From contig FWCC01000066.1 of assembly GCA_900169235.1 (NCBI GenBank), positions 62,001 through 126,000 of the forward strand: DNA of 64,000 nt, in the 5' to 3' direction. A program made the translations under genes and the position numbers. The notes beneath the pieces are model-generated. The model was not told where the DNA came from. It ran no database searches and was given only the letters and a program-made list of their open reading frames with translations. How positions within the stretch are numbered: the stretch's first letter is position 1; every line of letters begins with the position of its first letter. Positions 1-10,806 of this stretch are shown here, piece by piece. Origin of the DNA: Zarea fungicola. Taxonomy: Eukaryota; Ascomycota; Sordariomycetes; Hypocreales; Cordycipitaceae.

Positions 1-1823
1 ACAGAAACCTCTGGGTTCGCCGCAAGGTGGACCTTTAGTTCGGTGGCTTCCGTGGTAATCAGGTTGAACCTCTCTCCCGAGTTGGTGTGGTAGTATAGTT
101 GATGAGTTTGGATACGCATGGCGCCATCCAAAGAATAATGCATATCCTCAAGCGGGGAGTGAGATGATTCGACGTCGAGAGATATGGAGGATATGGAGGA
201 TACAATGAGATCAAAATCATTTGGATCATCCGTCCGTTCGAGAGCCTTGAGCTTGATGCGGAGGACGGGTTCATGCATGGAAAACTTCATGTTTGCCTTT
301 GGAAGGAATCGTGACATGAGACTGCCGTGCGCCTCACGTTGGGGCCGTGGAGGCTTCGGTCTGGGCTGCAAAAGGGCAATCAGGAGCGGCAGGTGGGTGG
401 GATCCAGGTCGACAGAAGGTGATGTGACAACAGAGTTGGCGAACAAAATGTTTGCGTTTTTTTCTTCGACGCTGCCAAGTGTATCGTCAGACAGCTGCAC
501 GGTCTTGGATGGGAGAGTAGTGCGGATGGTTGTCGTGGCCATTGGCACGTAAAGGAGGCGATCTGATTTTCCGTTGCCGTCATCAATGCCCACAGAGAGG
601 GAGAGGGCAGCGGCAAGCCCTTCATGGGCGACATCCTTGGCGGGAAAGTACATTCTGTGTGAAGGCGAATTTGGATCCAGTCTGTGAAGATCGACGCCAA
701 CCTCCTTCATGGCAGCGCTCAGCAAGACTGGCTGAGCATTTGGCTGTACTGAGTGCACCCTCTTGTTGACGCTGATGAAGCTAACAGTAAACTGTACTTC
801 TTTGATTCCATGAAGAATGGAGTTGAAGAACTGATGCGAGCCAGCCGCAGGTTTAGGTTCTTCTTGGCCGTTTTCGTCCGTTTCTTGAATATCTGATTTC
901 TGTCGCGGAGTAGGGATCGGGATGTCAACGGACTCTTTGGGTTCATAAAAGGTGGCTCGGCGACGACATCGCTTGTAGAGCGACATGCAGAGTGCCAAGT
1001 CGTCGTATGGTATGTGGACACGTCCAAGCTTGAGTGCAACCGTGGCATCGCGCAGGCCTTCTCTGGAGTGGTGGAGGAAGCCATGGATGTTGAGGAAAGC
1101 ATTGTCGAGAATTTCCATCGACTCGTTGCCATCGGCGGTAAACAGAACACTGCGGACCGTGATGATCCATTCCGCCTGGTGCCCCTGCTTATGGTTGCTC
1201 GACTTTTGATGAAAAAACCGGGCGCGATCGACCTTTTTATTTCTCGTGTCGACCGCCAATGTAAAGCTGCCGATTTGGATATTGCCCACATCGACGACGT
1301 GAATTGTCGAATTCGTAGCGACGACATCAACCATTCGAAGCCACTTGACCATGCGGTGCAGTTTTTTGATCTTGTCTTTTATATTCGAGAGCTGCTGCCA
1401 AGGGTCGCGTCGAGGGGAAGCCTCGGTTTCTTGTCGCATCGAAGGAGGCTTCTTCGGGGTATCGCTCTTGGCCGACTCGGATTCGCTGCCTGTAACATCC
1501 GTCTCCTCGCGGCCAGCACCACTACTGTCCGAAGGCTTGGTTCCTCCCAGCTCCTGAACATTGACTGTAACGACGAGCTCGTTGAGAACCAGACTCAGCC
1601 AGGTGGGCTGCGCAAAGGTTGGGCGATGGATGTTGAAGCCCAAGCCGCGAATCTCGACGGTACAGCCATCTTTGGGGGTATAAGCGAGTCGTCGGAGAGA
1701 AAGGTATCCTATGCGCTGGATCGAAACACCTGTAAGGATTCGGATAACGGCGAAGAAGACAAAAGAGGACAAGTAGAGAAGGACGACGACACCGAGGAGA
1801 AAGGTCGGGCTGAGGAGAGCCAT
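1..1823 (-). CDS. fmp27: FMP27/BLTP2 (Hobbit) family lipid-transfer protein, N-terminal part, cut by the window edge
   Basis: The minus strand is open from the ATG at 1823 to the left edge: 607 codons, no stop and no need for an intron. The protein starts with a hydrophobic anchor (about residues 5-27, LLGVVVLLYLSSFVFFAVIR), followed by a long region of beta-strand character in the style of bridge-like lipid-transfer proteins (for example RIGYLSLRRLAYTPKDGCTV). Family members in yeast, fly and human are about 2,200-2,800 aa and sit at ER-plasma membrane contacts, where a hydrophobic groove carries phospholipids; only about a quarter would be in this window. A charged, Ser-rich linker lies at about residues 100-140. 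The call rests on the N-terminal anchor and overall style recognised from memory. Other RBG-type proteins such as Csf1 or Vps13 look less like it. Confidence 0.8.
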   Translation of the reverse strand, partial: MALLSPTFLLGVVVLLYLSSFVFFAVIRILTGVSIQRIGYLSLRRLAYTPKDGCTVEIRGLGFNIHRPTFAQPTWLSLVLNELVVTVNVQELGGTKPSDSSGAGREETDVTGSESESAKSDTPKKPPSMRQETEASPRRDPWQQLSNIKDKIKKLHRMVKWLRMVDVVATNSTIHVVDVGNIQIGSFTLAVDTRNKKVDRARFFHQKSSNHKQGHQAEWIITVRSVLFTADGNESMEILDNAFLNIHGFLHHSREGLRDATVALKLGRVHIPYDDLALCMSLYKRCRRRATFYEPKESVDIPIPTPRQKSDIQETDENGQEEPKPAAGSHQFFNSILHGIKEVQFTVSFISVNKRVHSVQPNAQPVLLSAAMKEVGVDLHRLDPNSPSHRMYFPAKDVAHEGLAAALSLSVGIDDGNGKSDRLLYVPMATTTIRTTLPSKTVQLSDDTLGSVEEKNANILFANSVVTSPSVDLDPTHLPLLIALLQPRPKPPRPQREAHGSLMSRFLPKANMKFSMHEPVLRIKLKALERTDDPNDFDLIVSSISSISLDVESSHSPLEDMHYSLDGAMRIQTHQLYYHTNSGERFNLITTEATELKVHLAANPEVS

Positions 1824-3271
1824 GGCTTGCGACGGGCCCTGAGCGACAGAGGCTTTATATTGGCAATGCTGGTTCTTGTCGTGCCAGAGGAAACCAGTGA
1901 CAGTACCAAGGGGGCACACACTGGTGCTTGGACCAATATAAGAATCCTCCGCAAACGCTCTACTGGTAGAAAGCTTGAGGCGCAGTGCAAGTCATGGCTA
2001 ATGTGGACAGTCAGTCGAAGGCGCAGAGGGCGGTGAAATCGCGGCGAGGCGGTGGCGCAAGAGGTATTCCGAACAAAGCTGGAGCTCCTGAAGCTCTGTC
2101 GCAGGTGTGTGCTAGTACCGAGTTCGTAAAGCGGAGCGACGAGTCTAAAGGCGCAGATCCCGGCCGAGAGATTAGCAGGAGAGGATCAGACAGAGTGGTC
2201 ACAGAGTGGTCACAGAGTGGTCGTGTCGTCCAAGGAGACCCGTCCCGAAGGCTCCGGTGGGTATAGGCCAGTATTGCAAGCTGCTGTACGGTCGACCAGA
2301 CTGGGCGAAGTGAATTGCGGCGGCGATTGTTTTGGCGGCAAGGTTTGAGACTTGTTGGGGAATGGTGACAATGAAGAAACAAAAGGGTTGGCGGGCGTTT
2401 AGTGGTCAGCCGTCAAGACGGCCTGGGCAGAGGTGAGACAGCAGGAGGAGGAGGGCAGCTCTCAGTACGGAGTAGCCTGTGCGGCTTGGCAGCTTGAGGC
2501 TTGAGCACTGGTACGTACAGGGTTAGTGGCTGCATAGATCCATGATCAGTGGCTGAGGCCTGAGGGACAGGCGGGTCCAGCACCATAGTGGCAGTGGATA
2601 GTGGTGTTGTTGTGCCAGCAAGCTTCCAACGCCCCCATCCAGCCGCCATCTTGCCCCAATAATGCCCGACACTGCTCAAGCTTTCCCTGTGGAATCACTC
2701 CAGTCTGCCCCCAGCCCCCCCCCCCCCCCAACCGCTGTAAGTTGCAACGTTGGCGCGGGCCGCTGGCTCACCACTCCAGCCGATGATGTTGCGGGGCACA
2801 AAGTACCTGTTGTCTGGACTGGTATGAATGGCGAAATTGGCACAGATGTTATGTGGCGCTACAGAGAATGCCAGTCGAATTCTTGTAAACATCAATATTG
2901 ACGGTTGCTATTATTTTCGAAATTCTAAAGCTTCTTTCTTGTCTCTGCAACGACCTTGACTGCTGGGCAGAGAGTACGGATAGGTAGTCTGGTCCATTTC
3001 AGAACTGCAGTTATAGTTGTGACGTCTTTGACGATATGCATTGTCGGCGCTAGCCCATTCACAGTCAAAAAGGCTTGCCTGGAATATATTGCCGTGCAAC
3101 CACATTTGATCCATGTCTAATTGGAGAATTTCATGAGCCACCAGCCAGGGCTTATCTCAATGTATACATTGCATCTGTATGTGGAGTTTACATGCTCTTG
3201 CTATATTCATCACACACCGTGTCCCAATACTCATACACAACCCATTCACCATTCACCATTCACCACCCACC
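1824..3271. other. Intergenic region upstream of FMP27 and downstream of the Tim17-like gene
   Basis: No gene is supported. The segment next to 1823 should hold the FMP27 promoter and 5' UTR; the part next to 3271 should hold the 3' UTR of the Tim17-like gene. It contains three perfect 11-bp direct repeats (2190-2222), a run of 15 C (2715-2729) and one TACGGAGTA motif (2466-2474). The open frames here are low-complexity and unconvincing. Confidence 0.6.
2190..2222. repeat. Three perfect 11-bp tandem repeats
   Basis: The unit ACAGAGTGGTC is repeated three times head to tail, about 370 bp upstream of the FMP27 start codon. Read on the gene's strand the unit is GACCACTCTGT. It may be a protein-binding array or a minisatellite; nothing in the sequence decides this. 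Confidence 0.8.
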
Positions 3272-4040
3272 TCAATTCTCCTCTCGAGAACCTACCCTCT
3301 CCGCCTCCTGTGCCTTGTGCTGCATTGCCCTCAGTTCTGCGATGCGGTCGTCGATTAATGAAATGTCCACGTCAAGCTTGAGCTTCTTTTCTCTCATCAT
3401 GTCCATGTACTCTTCGTCTGTGAGCTTCCTAAGCGGGTTGAATCGGGACCAGAATCCGCCGCCACTGTCCGTCTTTGGTTTCAGTTTTGATGCCTCGTAG
3501 CGGTGCACAAGCATCTGCCCTCCAGCGCCCATCAGACCCCAGATGAGCATGGCTGGTAATATTTTTGTAGGGCCGCCTTGTTTGGTTAGCAGGAATGCGC
3601 AACACTGTTGGCTAGGGAGGAGAGCATACGTAAAAGTCCCGATACGGCCCCTGTTGTTGTTCCAGCAATGGCACTGATAATAACTCTGTCAGAGGACTGC
3701 ATCATATCTGGAGCGCCCCATGTGCGCATGGCCAGGCTTCTGGTAACTGTTTTCACTGTTGTTAGCGGCCGGGACAGTTGTGCCTGGGGGCTGGTGGCAG
3801 AGGCCTACACCAAAAAGTACCGCCAAGGGTAAACCATTGTATGCCAGTGACTATGCCACTGGCAACAGGACTTGTGTCTCTGGCAATGGCTCCTCCGACG
3901 CCCGCCAAAACACCCGCAGTTCCTGTCCATACTCCGACCTTGAATGGCGGCACAACTAGATCAATCAGCTCTGGGGAGAAGAAGCCGCGTCTTTTGCGCT
4001 GCGCAAGGCTTTGAGGTTCTTGAGGTGGAAGCGATGCCAT
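3272..4040 (-). CDS. Tim17/Tim22/Tim23-like mitochondrial inner-membrane protein
   Basis: Three exons join cleanly: 4040-3821, 3746-3630 and 3576-3272, giving 213 aa. Intron 1 (3747-3820) has donor GTACTT and branch GCTAAC. Intron 2 (3577-3629) has donor GTATGC and branch GCTAAC. The middle of the protein has Gly/Ala-rich membrane helices with small-residue spacing (TGTAGVLAGVGGAIARDTSP, ISAIAGTTTGAVSGLLR, MLIWGLMGAGGQML), typical of the Tim17 superfamily. The C-terminus is a charged helix (NPLRKLTDEEYMDMM onward). Tim17-like proteins are translocase subunits or respiratory-complex subunits and assembly factors of the inner membrane; which of these roles applies cannot be decided. There is no cleavable presequence, as expected for the family. 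The exact acceptor of intron 1 is uncertain by 9 nt (AG at 3756 or 3747), but both choices keep frame. Confidence 0.7.
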
Positions 4041-4905
4041 GATGGATGGGAAAAGGGACTGGTAGATGACGCGGATACACCAAACAGCAGCTGATGCTGG
4101 GTGTTAAAATTAGAAATAAAAAGAAGCGCAAAAATAAAAGACGCCGAATGAAATGAAAAGCTAATATACAGGACGACGAAAGGAAGCGTGGCACTCGGGT
4201 CGATGTGAAAGACGGCTTGCCTACATGACTGAAGCTGAAGACCTTGAAAATCAGGGTCGAATCTTGCACTGTGTCGCACTGTGTCGCACTGTACCACCAC
4301 AGACTGCTGGTACCGCAGACTACTCCGTACTAACTAGCACAATAGAGATACAATATCAATATGCACGTAAAGAGTGCCCCGCCAAATTTGAGGGGTCAGC
4401 AAGGACAATGCTGGCTGTGGCTCAACCAAGGCCCAGGTGTGGCTCAGGCAAGGTGGCAGGTGGCTAGGCAGTTGAAGCCACCAAAAATATTTCGCCCGCT
4501 AACCCCCAACCAGTCTAGCGCCTCCCACTCAACCACCACTCTCGCGGGTGAAAATTGCGGCGGCCCTCTCCTTGTGGCCTGAGAGGCCCTGCTGGCTGCT
4601 GCTAACGACTAGTAGGTGCTGTGCGTGGTGTGGCCCGGCCCTTGGTGGCCTCGTCTTTTTTCCCACGTTCGAGCAATTTTCGTCTCGTCAACCCCAGACA
4701 CGGTAACGCTATCGGGGTCCCATAACTATCGCCCTACCTCCAACTGTCGTCAATTCTGGCCGGTCGTCTTTATTGCGCTCGCCAGTTCCTGACCATTTTC
4801 TCCATTTCCCGCAGGAGCTGCTTCGGTCGGCTTCTCGCCTAACCTTGGTCACCTTCGCGCACCGGTTCACCTAATCCGCTGCGCGTGGTTATTTAAACCG
4901 CAATC
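4041..4905. other. Divergent intergenic region between the Tim17-like gene and eIF4B
   Basis: Holds the two 5' UTRs and promoters. Visible structure: a 10-bp repeat, GCACTGTGTC, 2.7 copies at 4266-4292, and TACTCCGTA at 4321-4329. The stretch before the eIF4B start is pyrimidine-rich, as is common for translation genes in fungi. No ORF of interest is present. Confidence 0.6.
4266..4292. repeat. 10-bp tandem repeat, 2.7 copies
   Basis: GCACTGTGTC occurs twice, then GCACTGT, in the presumed 5' region of the Tim17-like gene (about 230 bp upstream of its ATG). Confidence 0.75.
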
Positions 4906-7016
4906 ATGCGTTGGTCGCCCCTCATGCTGAGCCTCTTGTATCGTTTTCATGCTAATTTTGTGTTTGTATAGCTCCCAAAAAGAAGCAACAACAGACCATG
5001 TCCCTGGGGGACTTTATGAATGATTCTGGTGCGTCCGTCCGCCGCCGGCCAACAACCAGCGCAACCACTCACCACTCACCCAAAAACATGCTGACATATC
5101 GAATAGGTTTTGGTGGTGGCTCTTGGGCTGATGAAGTTGAGGAGACCTACGGTAAGCAACGGCTCTACAGACTACCCCCCCGTCTTGTGTGCGCCTATAC
5201 TAACAGTCTCCAGTCACTGGTACGGTTCATGCGATATCTGGGTCGCCGCACCCGCACTGATGGAAACTAACATGAGAAATAGTAGGTACCCAGCCTCTCC
5301 CTGCGAGCGACCGACCCCGCCCTGGTGGCGGCAGCGGCGGTGGTGCTTCTTCGACCTGGCAGGACCGAGGTACGTACATTTGACTCAGTAGTCCAAAATC
5401 CTATAAGCCCTTGTCTGACCCGGCTCTAGGCTATTCTGTTCGCGAGAGCTTTCCTACGACCATTCCTGAGCGTCCTCCCTACACCGCTCATCTCGGAAAC
5501 CTCTCTTACGATGCGACGGTTGAATCCGTCACTGATTTCTTCGCTGGTAGCGAAATTGTCAGCGTCCGAATCATTGAGGACCGCGAACTCCAGCGTCCCA
5601 AGGGTTTCGGCTATGTTGAGTTTACTGATGTCGAGGGCCTGAAGAAGGCCTTGGACCTCGATGGCGAGTCCTTCCAGGGCCGCATGATTAAGATCAAGAT
5701 TGCTGATCCTCGTATGTGCCCCTCTCTCCAAAAAGTCCTGCCAGCTGCAAAATAGTCCTGTCAGCCTCGCTAATATCAAAAAAATAGCTCGTGGTGGTGA
5801 TAGCCGCATGGACTCTTCCCGCGATCTTAGCGATTGGACTCGCAAAGGTCCTCTGCCCGACCTTCCCGGCCGTAATAACCGCCAGCCCTCCGAGTTTGGT
5901 GGTGACCGCCCTGAGCGTGGCGAGCGCAGAATGCGCGACCCTGCTCTCGACTCCAACCGTGGCCCTGCTCGTGAGATGAACTGGGAGCGTCGTGGACCTC
6001 TTTCCCCTCTCCCCGGTCAGGAGTTTGGATCTGGTCCTCACGACGGCGGCCGCCCTCCCCGCCCCGCGCCCGAGGGCATGGGTGAGCGCAGCGAATCGTT
6101 CCGTGGAGGACGCCCTGATCGCGCCGAGAGATCCGAGAGACCTGAGAGAGTTGAGCGAAGCCCTACTGCCGCCGAAAAGGATTTCCAATGGCGCAGCCGC
6201 ATGCGCCCGGATGCCGAAAAATCGTCACCTGCTCAGGAGGGAGGTGAGGAGCCGGCCGCTGCTGCTCCGGCCGCTCCCCCGGCCCCCGCTGGCCGTCCCC
6301 GTCTGAACCTCCAGAAGCGAACAGTCACCGAATCCTCCGAAGTCACCACGCCCAGCGGTGATGCCAAGGCCAGCCCCTTTGGCGCCGCTCGCCCCATCGA
6401 CACAGCTGCCCGCGAGCGTGCGGTTGAGGAGAAGCGCCAGCAGGCCATTCAGGAGAAGCGTGAGGCCGACAAGAAGGCCAAGGAGGAACAGCGCCAGGCT
6501 AAGCAGGCTGCTAAGGAGGCCGAGACTGAGGCCGATGCTGAAGCTGCCTCTGAGAGCCAGGATGCTGAGCCCGAGAGCCAGGATGCTGCTGCTGCTACCG
6601 AGGAGGGTGCTGCCGACAGCGAGCCCAAGAATGATGAGGAGAAGCAGGTCGACGCCGAGAACAAGCTCCCCGTGCGCAGCCGTGAGCCTCGTGAGCAGCG
6701 CGAGCCCCGTGAGCCCCGGGACGGTGTTCCCAACTACAAATCAAGAGCGGCCGAGGGTGGCAACTGGAGATCTGCCTCTGGCGACCAGCGTGGTGGCCGA
6801 GGTGGTGGCCGCGGTGGCCGTGGCGGCCGTGATGCTCGCGATGGCCGTGAGCCCCGTGACGGTGCTCCCCGCGGCGCCCGCAACGACACCCGTGGACCTC
6901 GCTCCAACGGCGCCAGTGCCCAGCCGAGCGGTTCTCCTTCGGAAGCCGGTGAGGCTACTGTTGACGAGGATGGCTGGACCACGGTACCCAAGAAGGGACG
7001 TCAGGGACGCCCATGA
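4906..7016 (+). CDS. tif3: Translation initiation factor eIF4B (Tif3)
   Basis: Seven exons: 4906-4909, 4972-5028, 5107-5151, 5214-5219, 5286-5369, 5430-5711 and 5788-7016. The sum is 1,707 nt, 568 aa, in frame throughout. The order is an N-terminal FGGGSWADEVEETY box, one RRM (about residues 76-155: YTAHLGNLSYDATVESV with RNP1-like KGFGYVEF), the RGGDSRMDSSRDLSDWTRKGP segment, then long charged Arg/Asp/Glu/Ala-rich and RGG regions, ending DEDGWTTVPKKGRQGRP. eIF4B stimulates eIF4A helicase and mRNA recruitment to the 40S subunit in the cytosol. Oddities are a 4-nt coding first exon (ATGC, donor GTTGGT, branch GCTAAT) and a 6-nt microexon, TCACTG, between two well-formed introns. The ATG at 4998 would be an alternative start if the first exon is wrong. 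Identity is certain; the first exon is less so. Confidence 0.93.
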
Positions 7017-8195
7017 AGAGGGGAAGAAGAGAGGCACTAAAAAAACAATGCAAAAAGGAAGAGATTGTACATTTAGCCTTTTTTCCCCCATATTTTCTCC
7101 TGTTCTTTTTTTTTCATTTCCTTTTTTGATTTCACGACTATAGAATGAGGAGAGGGCCTGTCCCATGGAAAAAGGGAAGACTCCTGCTATCTTTTTTTCA
7201 GACAGAAAAAAGTTTTTTCATTTGGTTGCTGCATCTCAACAGCAACACAAATCACACCCAGCAAAAAAAAAAGACAAAACAGATTTTTACTTTATTTGAA
7301 GCGTGTCTTTTTTGTTATGAGTTGAAACGTTTTATTACGAGCCGGAAAAGGGAAAGGGGGAAAGAAGAGCGAAAAAGCATTCATTAACATGACAATGATT
7401 TGTACTTGACTTTTTTTCTATTCCTCTTTTTTTTCTCACGGACGACGGACAACGATCAATGATCAACGACCAAAATGACGAATTTTCTTGTGTTCTGAAT
7501 GAGAGCGCTGAATAGGAAGGAAGTCTGAGAGATGAGGGTAGGCTGGGTATTGTCTTGGGATGGATTTAATTTTGCAATGGGCAGGCAGAGATGGAGGGAA
7601 AGAAAAAACACATGGGGGCCGAGCTATTGAGAAGAAAAGGCTTACAGAACCCAATTGATTTCTTTTTATTTCTTTTTACTTTTATCATCGTCTGGCTCCG
7701 GTTCAACTCTTTCCTTTTCACGTAGTGGTGAGGTACAATGAATGATGTGCATCGAAACATTGCATGTCCTCAGTTGTTGGGCTGTTGAGGCTTGTGTCAG
7801 CGTAGGCAAAGATGTCAAGTCCTTATAAGCAAGTATGGACTCTTTTCTACTTTTTAATCACCCTTCACCGGGGATCTTTTGGAGTGCGAAAAGTCTACAT
7901 GTTCGAGTGGATGATGATGCTAACTGGGCAAAACGGGTGAGGTCGAGTCTGTCACTTTTGCACAGAATGACGGTGCTTTGTTGTTTCTTTATTTCTTTTA
8001 TTTTTGTTTAAATTTTGTTGTTTTCACTTTCCTCGTGACAAAAACCATGACCCAATATGCAGTGCATGCATGTTAAACGAGAAATCCCAAATTTGACAGA
8101 GACTTGAACCATATACATGAAGCAACATGAAGTAACACGAAGCAAGAAGAATAAAACCTAGTCCACCTACACTACCCTCCAATTAGGCTCATCCC
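7017..8195. other. Convergent intergenic region, 3' UTRs of eIF4B and CYP504
   Basis: T- and A-rich sequence with homopolymer runs, typical of fungal 3' UTR DNA. No coding potential was seen; the short ORFs here are low-complexity. Confidence 0.6.
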
Positions 8196-9978
8196 TTACA
8201 GATCTTTGGTACGCTCATCCGCCTCGGCAAGCCACTGCCTCAGCTGGACCGTGTCTCTGGGCCGGAGCTTCATCTTGAACGGCTTCGGGTCCAGCGTCAG
8301 CGACGTGGGCGTGTTGTTGCAGTCGAGGCAGTGGATGATGGGCCGGTCCGCGGGGTCGTCGGCCTGCGTGAGGTGAAACGCCGTGATGATGCGAATGTAC
8401 GCCGTGAACAGCTCGCGGTTGGCGAGGTGCGAGCCGGCGCACATGCGGGATCCCGCACCGTACGAGTAGTGCGGCGTGCCGACCTCTGTGTCGTTGAGGA
8501 AGCGCTCGACGACGAACTGGTCGGCCATTTTGAAGCGGTCCTCGTCGTAATCAGCTGCGTATGCGTTCTGTCATTCACTTTTTGTTAATCTTCAAAGGCA
8601 GTTGCGTGTGTTTTTAATATTTCATCATCTCTTCTTTTTTTGCGTACCATGAAAAATGTCGTGCCGGCAGGAATGACGGTGCCTTGGTAGGGAATGTCCT
8701 TGATATTGGTGCGAGGCAGGCAGATGGGGATGACGGTGAAGAAGCGCAGCGTCTCCTTGACCAGGGCGGTGACGTAGGGGACTTTCTCCTCGACGAGGCA
8801 CTTCTCCCAGGCTTCCCCGTTGGGGTACACCTCTTGGATGGCGGCGAGGGCCTTGGCTTGGACGGCTTGGCCGGCAGGCGTGGACAGGTATGCGAGGCCC
8901 ATGATGAGGGTTCCCGGGACGGTGTCAAGACCAGCAGACACCATTGTGAGACAAATGGATTTGAGTTCAGCTAGAAAAGGCAACATGTATTAATAAATAA
9001 TCTCCAAATTTGCATCTTTTCTTGGTGATGAAACCTACCCTGGTTCAGCTTAGCATCAGGGTCCTTGAGAATGTTGCCAGTAATGCACGGCTTATCCGTG
9101 CCGTCTGCAATGCGCTTCTGCAGATCCGTCAACATGTCGCCCAGATACTTGTCGCGGCGCGCGCGAAACTCCTGCGCCTCCGTGTTCTGCTTGTTCCAGA
9201 TGCGGAGCAGGGGGACATAGTCCTGCCAGTTGTTGCTCGTGGAGCGAAAGTTGGAAATCATGCGCTCGACGTACGTAATCTCGTGCAGCAGCGAGCTGTC
9301 CACGGAGCCGTCGATGCGGAAGCCGTAGTTGAGGGTCAGCGAGGTGTTGAGGGCGAAGCGCGACATGTACGCTATGGGGTCGACGTCGACGCGCCCGCCC
9401 TCGCAGTCCTGGAGGAGCTCGCGGATGCTCGCCGCGGACTCGAGATCAAGGATGGGCATGTAGGACTGTACGGCTGGCCGGTTGAGGGCGGTGGCGGCGG
9501 CCTTGCGGCGCTTCTTGCATGACTCGTCCCATGGGGAGGTTCCAATGGTAAAGCCTTGCGAGGTGGACACGACAGAGTGGAAGGTGTGAAAGGTTGGGCG
9601 GGAGATGAGGGAGGATTGGTGCGTGATCCAAAAGTGCTTGACGGCGTCGTAGGAGTTGACAAAGATGATGCGCTAAAGGGTTTCTCGCGTGTTAGACAAG
9701 ATTTTCGGGAGCACTTGATGCCGTCTTTTGGCTTGGTGGTGGTATCATGAACTCACTCGGTTCCCTAGACGAGTTTGAAAGACGGGACCATACTTGGCCG
9801 CCCATTTCTGCGCGACGCGAGCATGGTCAGTGCCGAGCTGTATAAGGTTGCCAAAGATAGGAACGCCGGGGATCTCGGGGAGGTCCTTGATCTTGGGTGT
9901 GTCTGTTGCGTTGAGGAATTTCAAAAAGAAGTACACAGCCGCGATGGCCGCGATTCCAATGACTTCATATGACGCCAT
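8196..9978 (-). CDS. phacA: Cytochrome P450 CYP504 family, phenylacetate hydroxylase type (PhacA-like)
   Basis: Four exons: 9978-9757, 9672-9039, 8970-8648 and 8567-8196, 516 aa, all junctions canonical and in frame. The N-terminal anchor (MASYEVIGIAAIAAVYFFLK) is followed by LPEIPGVPIFGNLIQLG. Later come the I-helix SAGLDTVPG, ExxR in KETLRFF and the haem loop YSYGAGSRMCAG (Cys436). PRPTFHTFHSVV-like and PWDESCKKRRKAAATALNRP stretches match the Aspergillus phenylacetate 2-hydroxylase family as I know it. The family hydroxylates phenylacetate, or 3-hydroxyphenylacetate (PhacB), at the ring ortho position, feeding homogentisate catabolism; it acts at the ER with a P450 reductase. No other homogentisate-pathway gene is nearby. 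PhacA versus PhacB cannot be settled from sequence reading alone. Confidence 0.88.
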
Positions 9979-10806
9979 AATTCTTTGTGCGTGTGAGGGG
10001 TTGTGTGAGTGTGAGTGAGTTGTCTCGACTTGGGCTAGCCAATACGAGACAGTTGGACAAGGTACAGCTCAGCTATCGGTCAGTGTTGTGATGGCCTTGT
10101 GCAGCACGAACGAATAACAAATGCTTCAGATGCAAGGCAAAGTAACATGAATCATATCAAGATGCAGATAAACAGAAAAAAAAAAAGGAGGGCGGTAGAG
10201 GCCACCGGTGGCGGCGGTTGGAATATTTATGTCTAATAGCTAGACTACGGTTGGCCAAAGTTCGTTCCGGGACGCAGTTGCCGCAAGCCCCTCTCCTAGT
10301 AAAAAGAAAAATAAATCATGTCAGGACGGCTAAGTAGCAATCAGGAAAATGTTTAGTGAGCGGCTAACCTTTTCCTCCAGTCAGAGTTTCGTAAACTAGC
10401 TCTAGGGCATAAAAATCTCCGACTAACAGCGTCCGTATCCCAGACTGCATGGGAGGCGCTTTGGCTGGGGGAAGCTAAACTCCAGAAGTGGGCAAAGCCA
10501 ACGCGGGGTGTGTGGGGGCCTTTGATTCCGGTCGGAATACAATTTTCAATGTCCACTTTTGCAAGTTTCTTGTTTCAATTCCGTCAGCCGATCCCTTTCT
10601 ATATCGTACCCCATACGTGGAGGAGGTAGGAGGCGGGTTAGGGTGACGGAGGAGTTGAGACGAATGGTTTACCTCGGCCGAGAGTAAGGGCTCATGTCGG
10701 AATAAATTACAAGAAAAAAGAATGGACTCTCGCTAGTTCCTACGCAAAAGTACAGTTTGCCGATGAGATGCCGTCTGATCGATGCAACTCTCTCTGGCTT
10801 ATTTTC
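9979..10806. other. Intergenic region upstream of CYP504
   Basis: Promoter and 5' UTR of the CYP504 gene on the right-hand side, 3' side of the next minus-strand gene. It contains a 13-A run near 10178. No further gene was seen. Confidence 0.5.

Noticed and set aside
1014..2036. 340-aa plus-strand frame
   Set aside because: Antisense to the continuous FMP27/BLTP2 frame; no family content.
6358..7143. 261-aa frame overlapping eIF4B
   Set aside because: Shadow of the Arg/Ala/Glu-rich eIF4B tail; Pro/Arg/Ser repeats without a domain.
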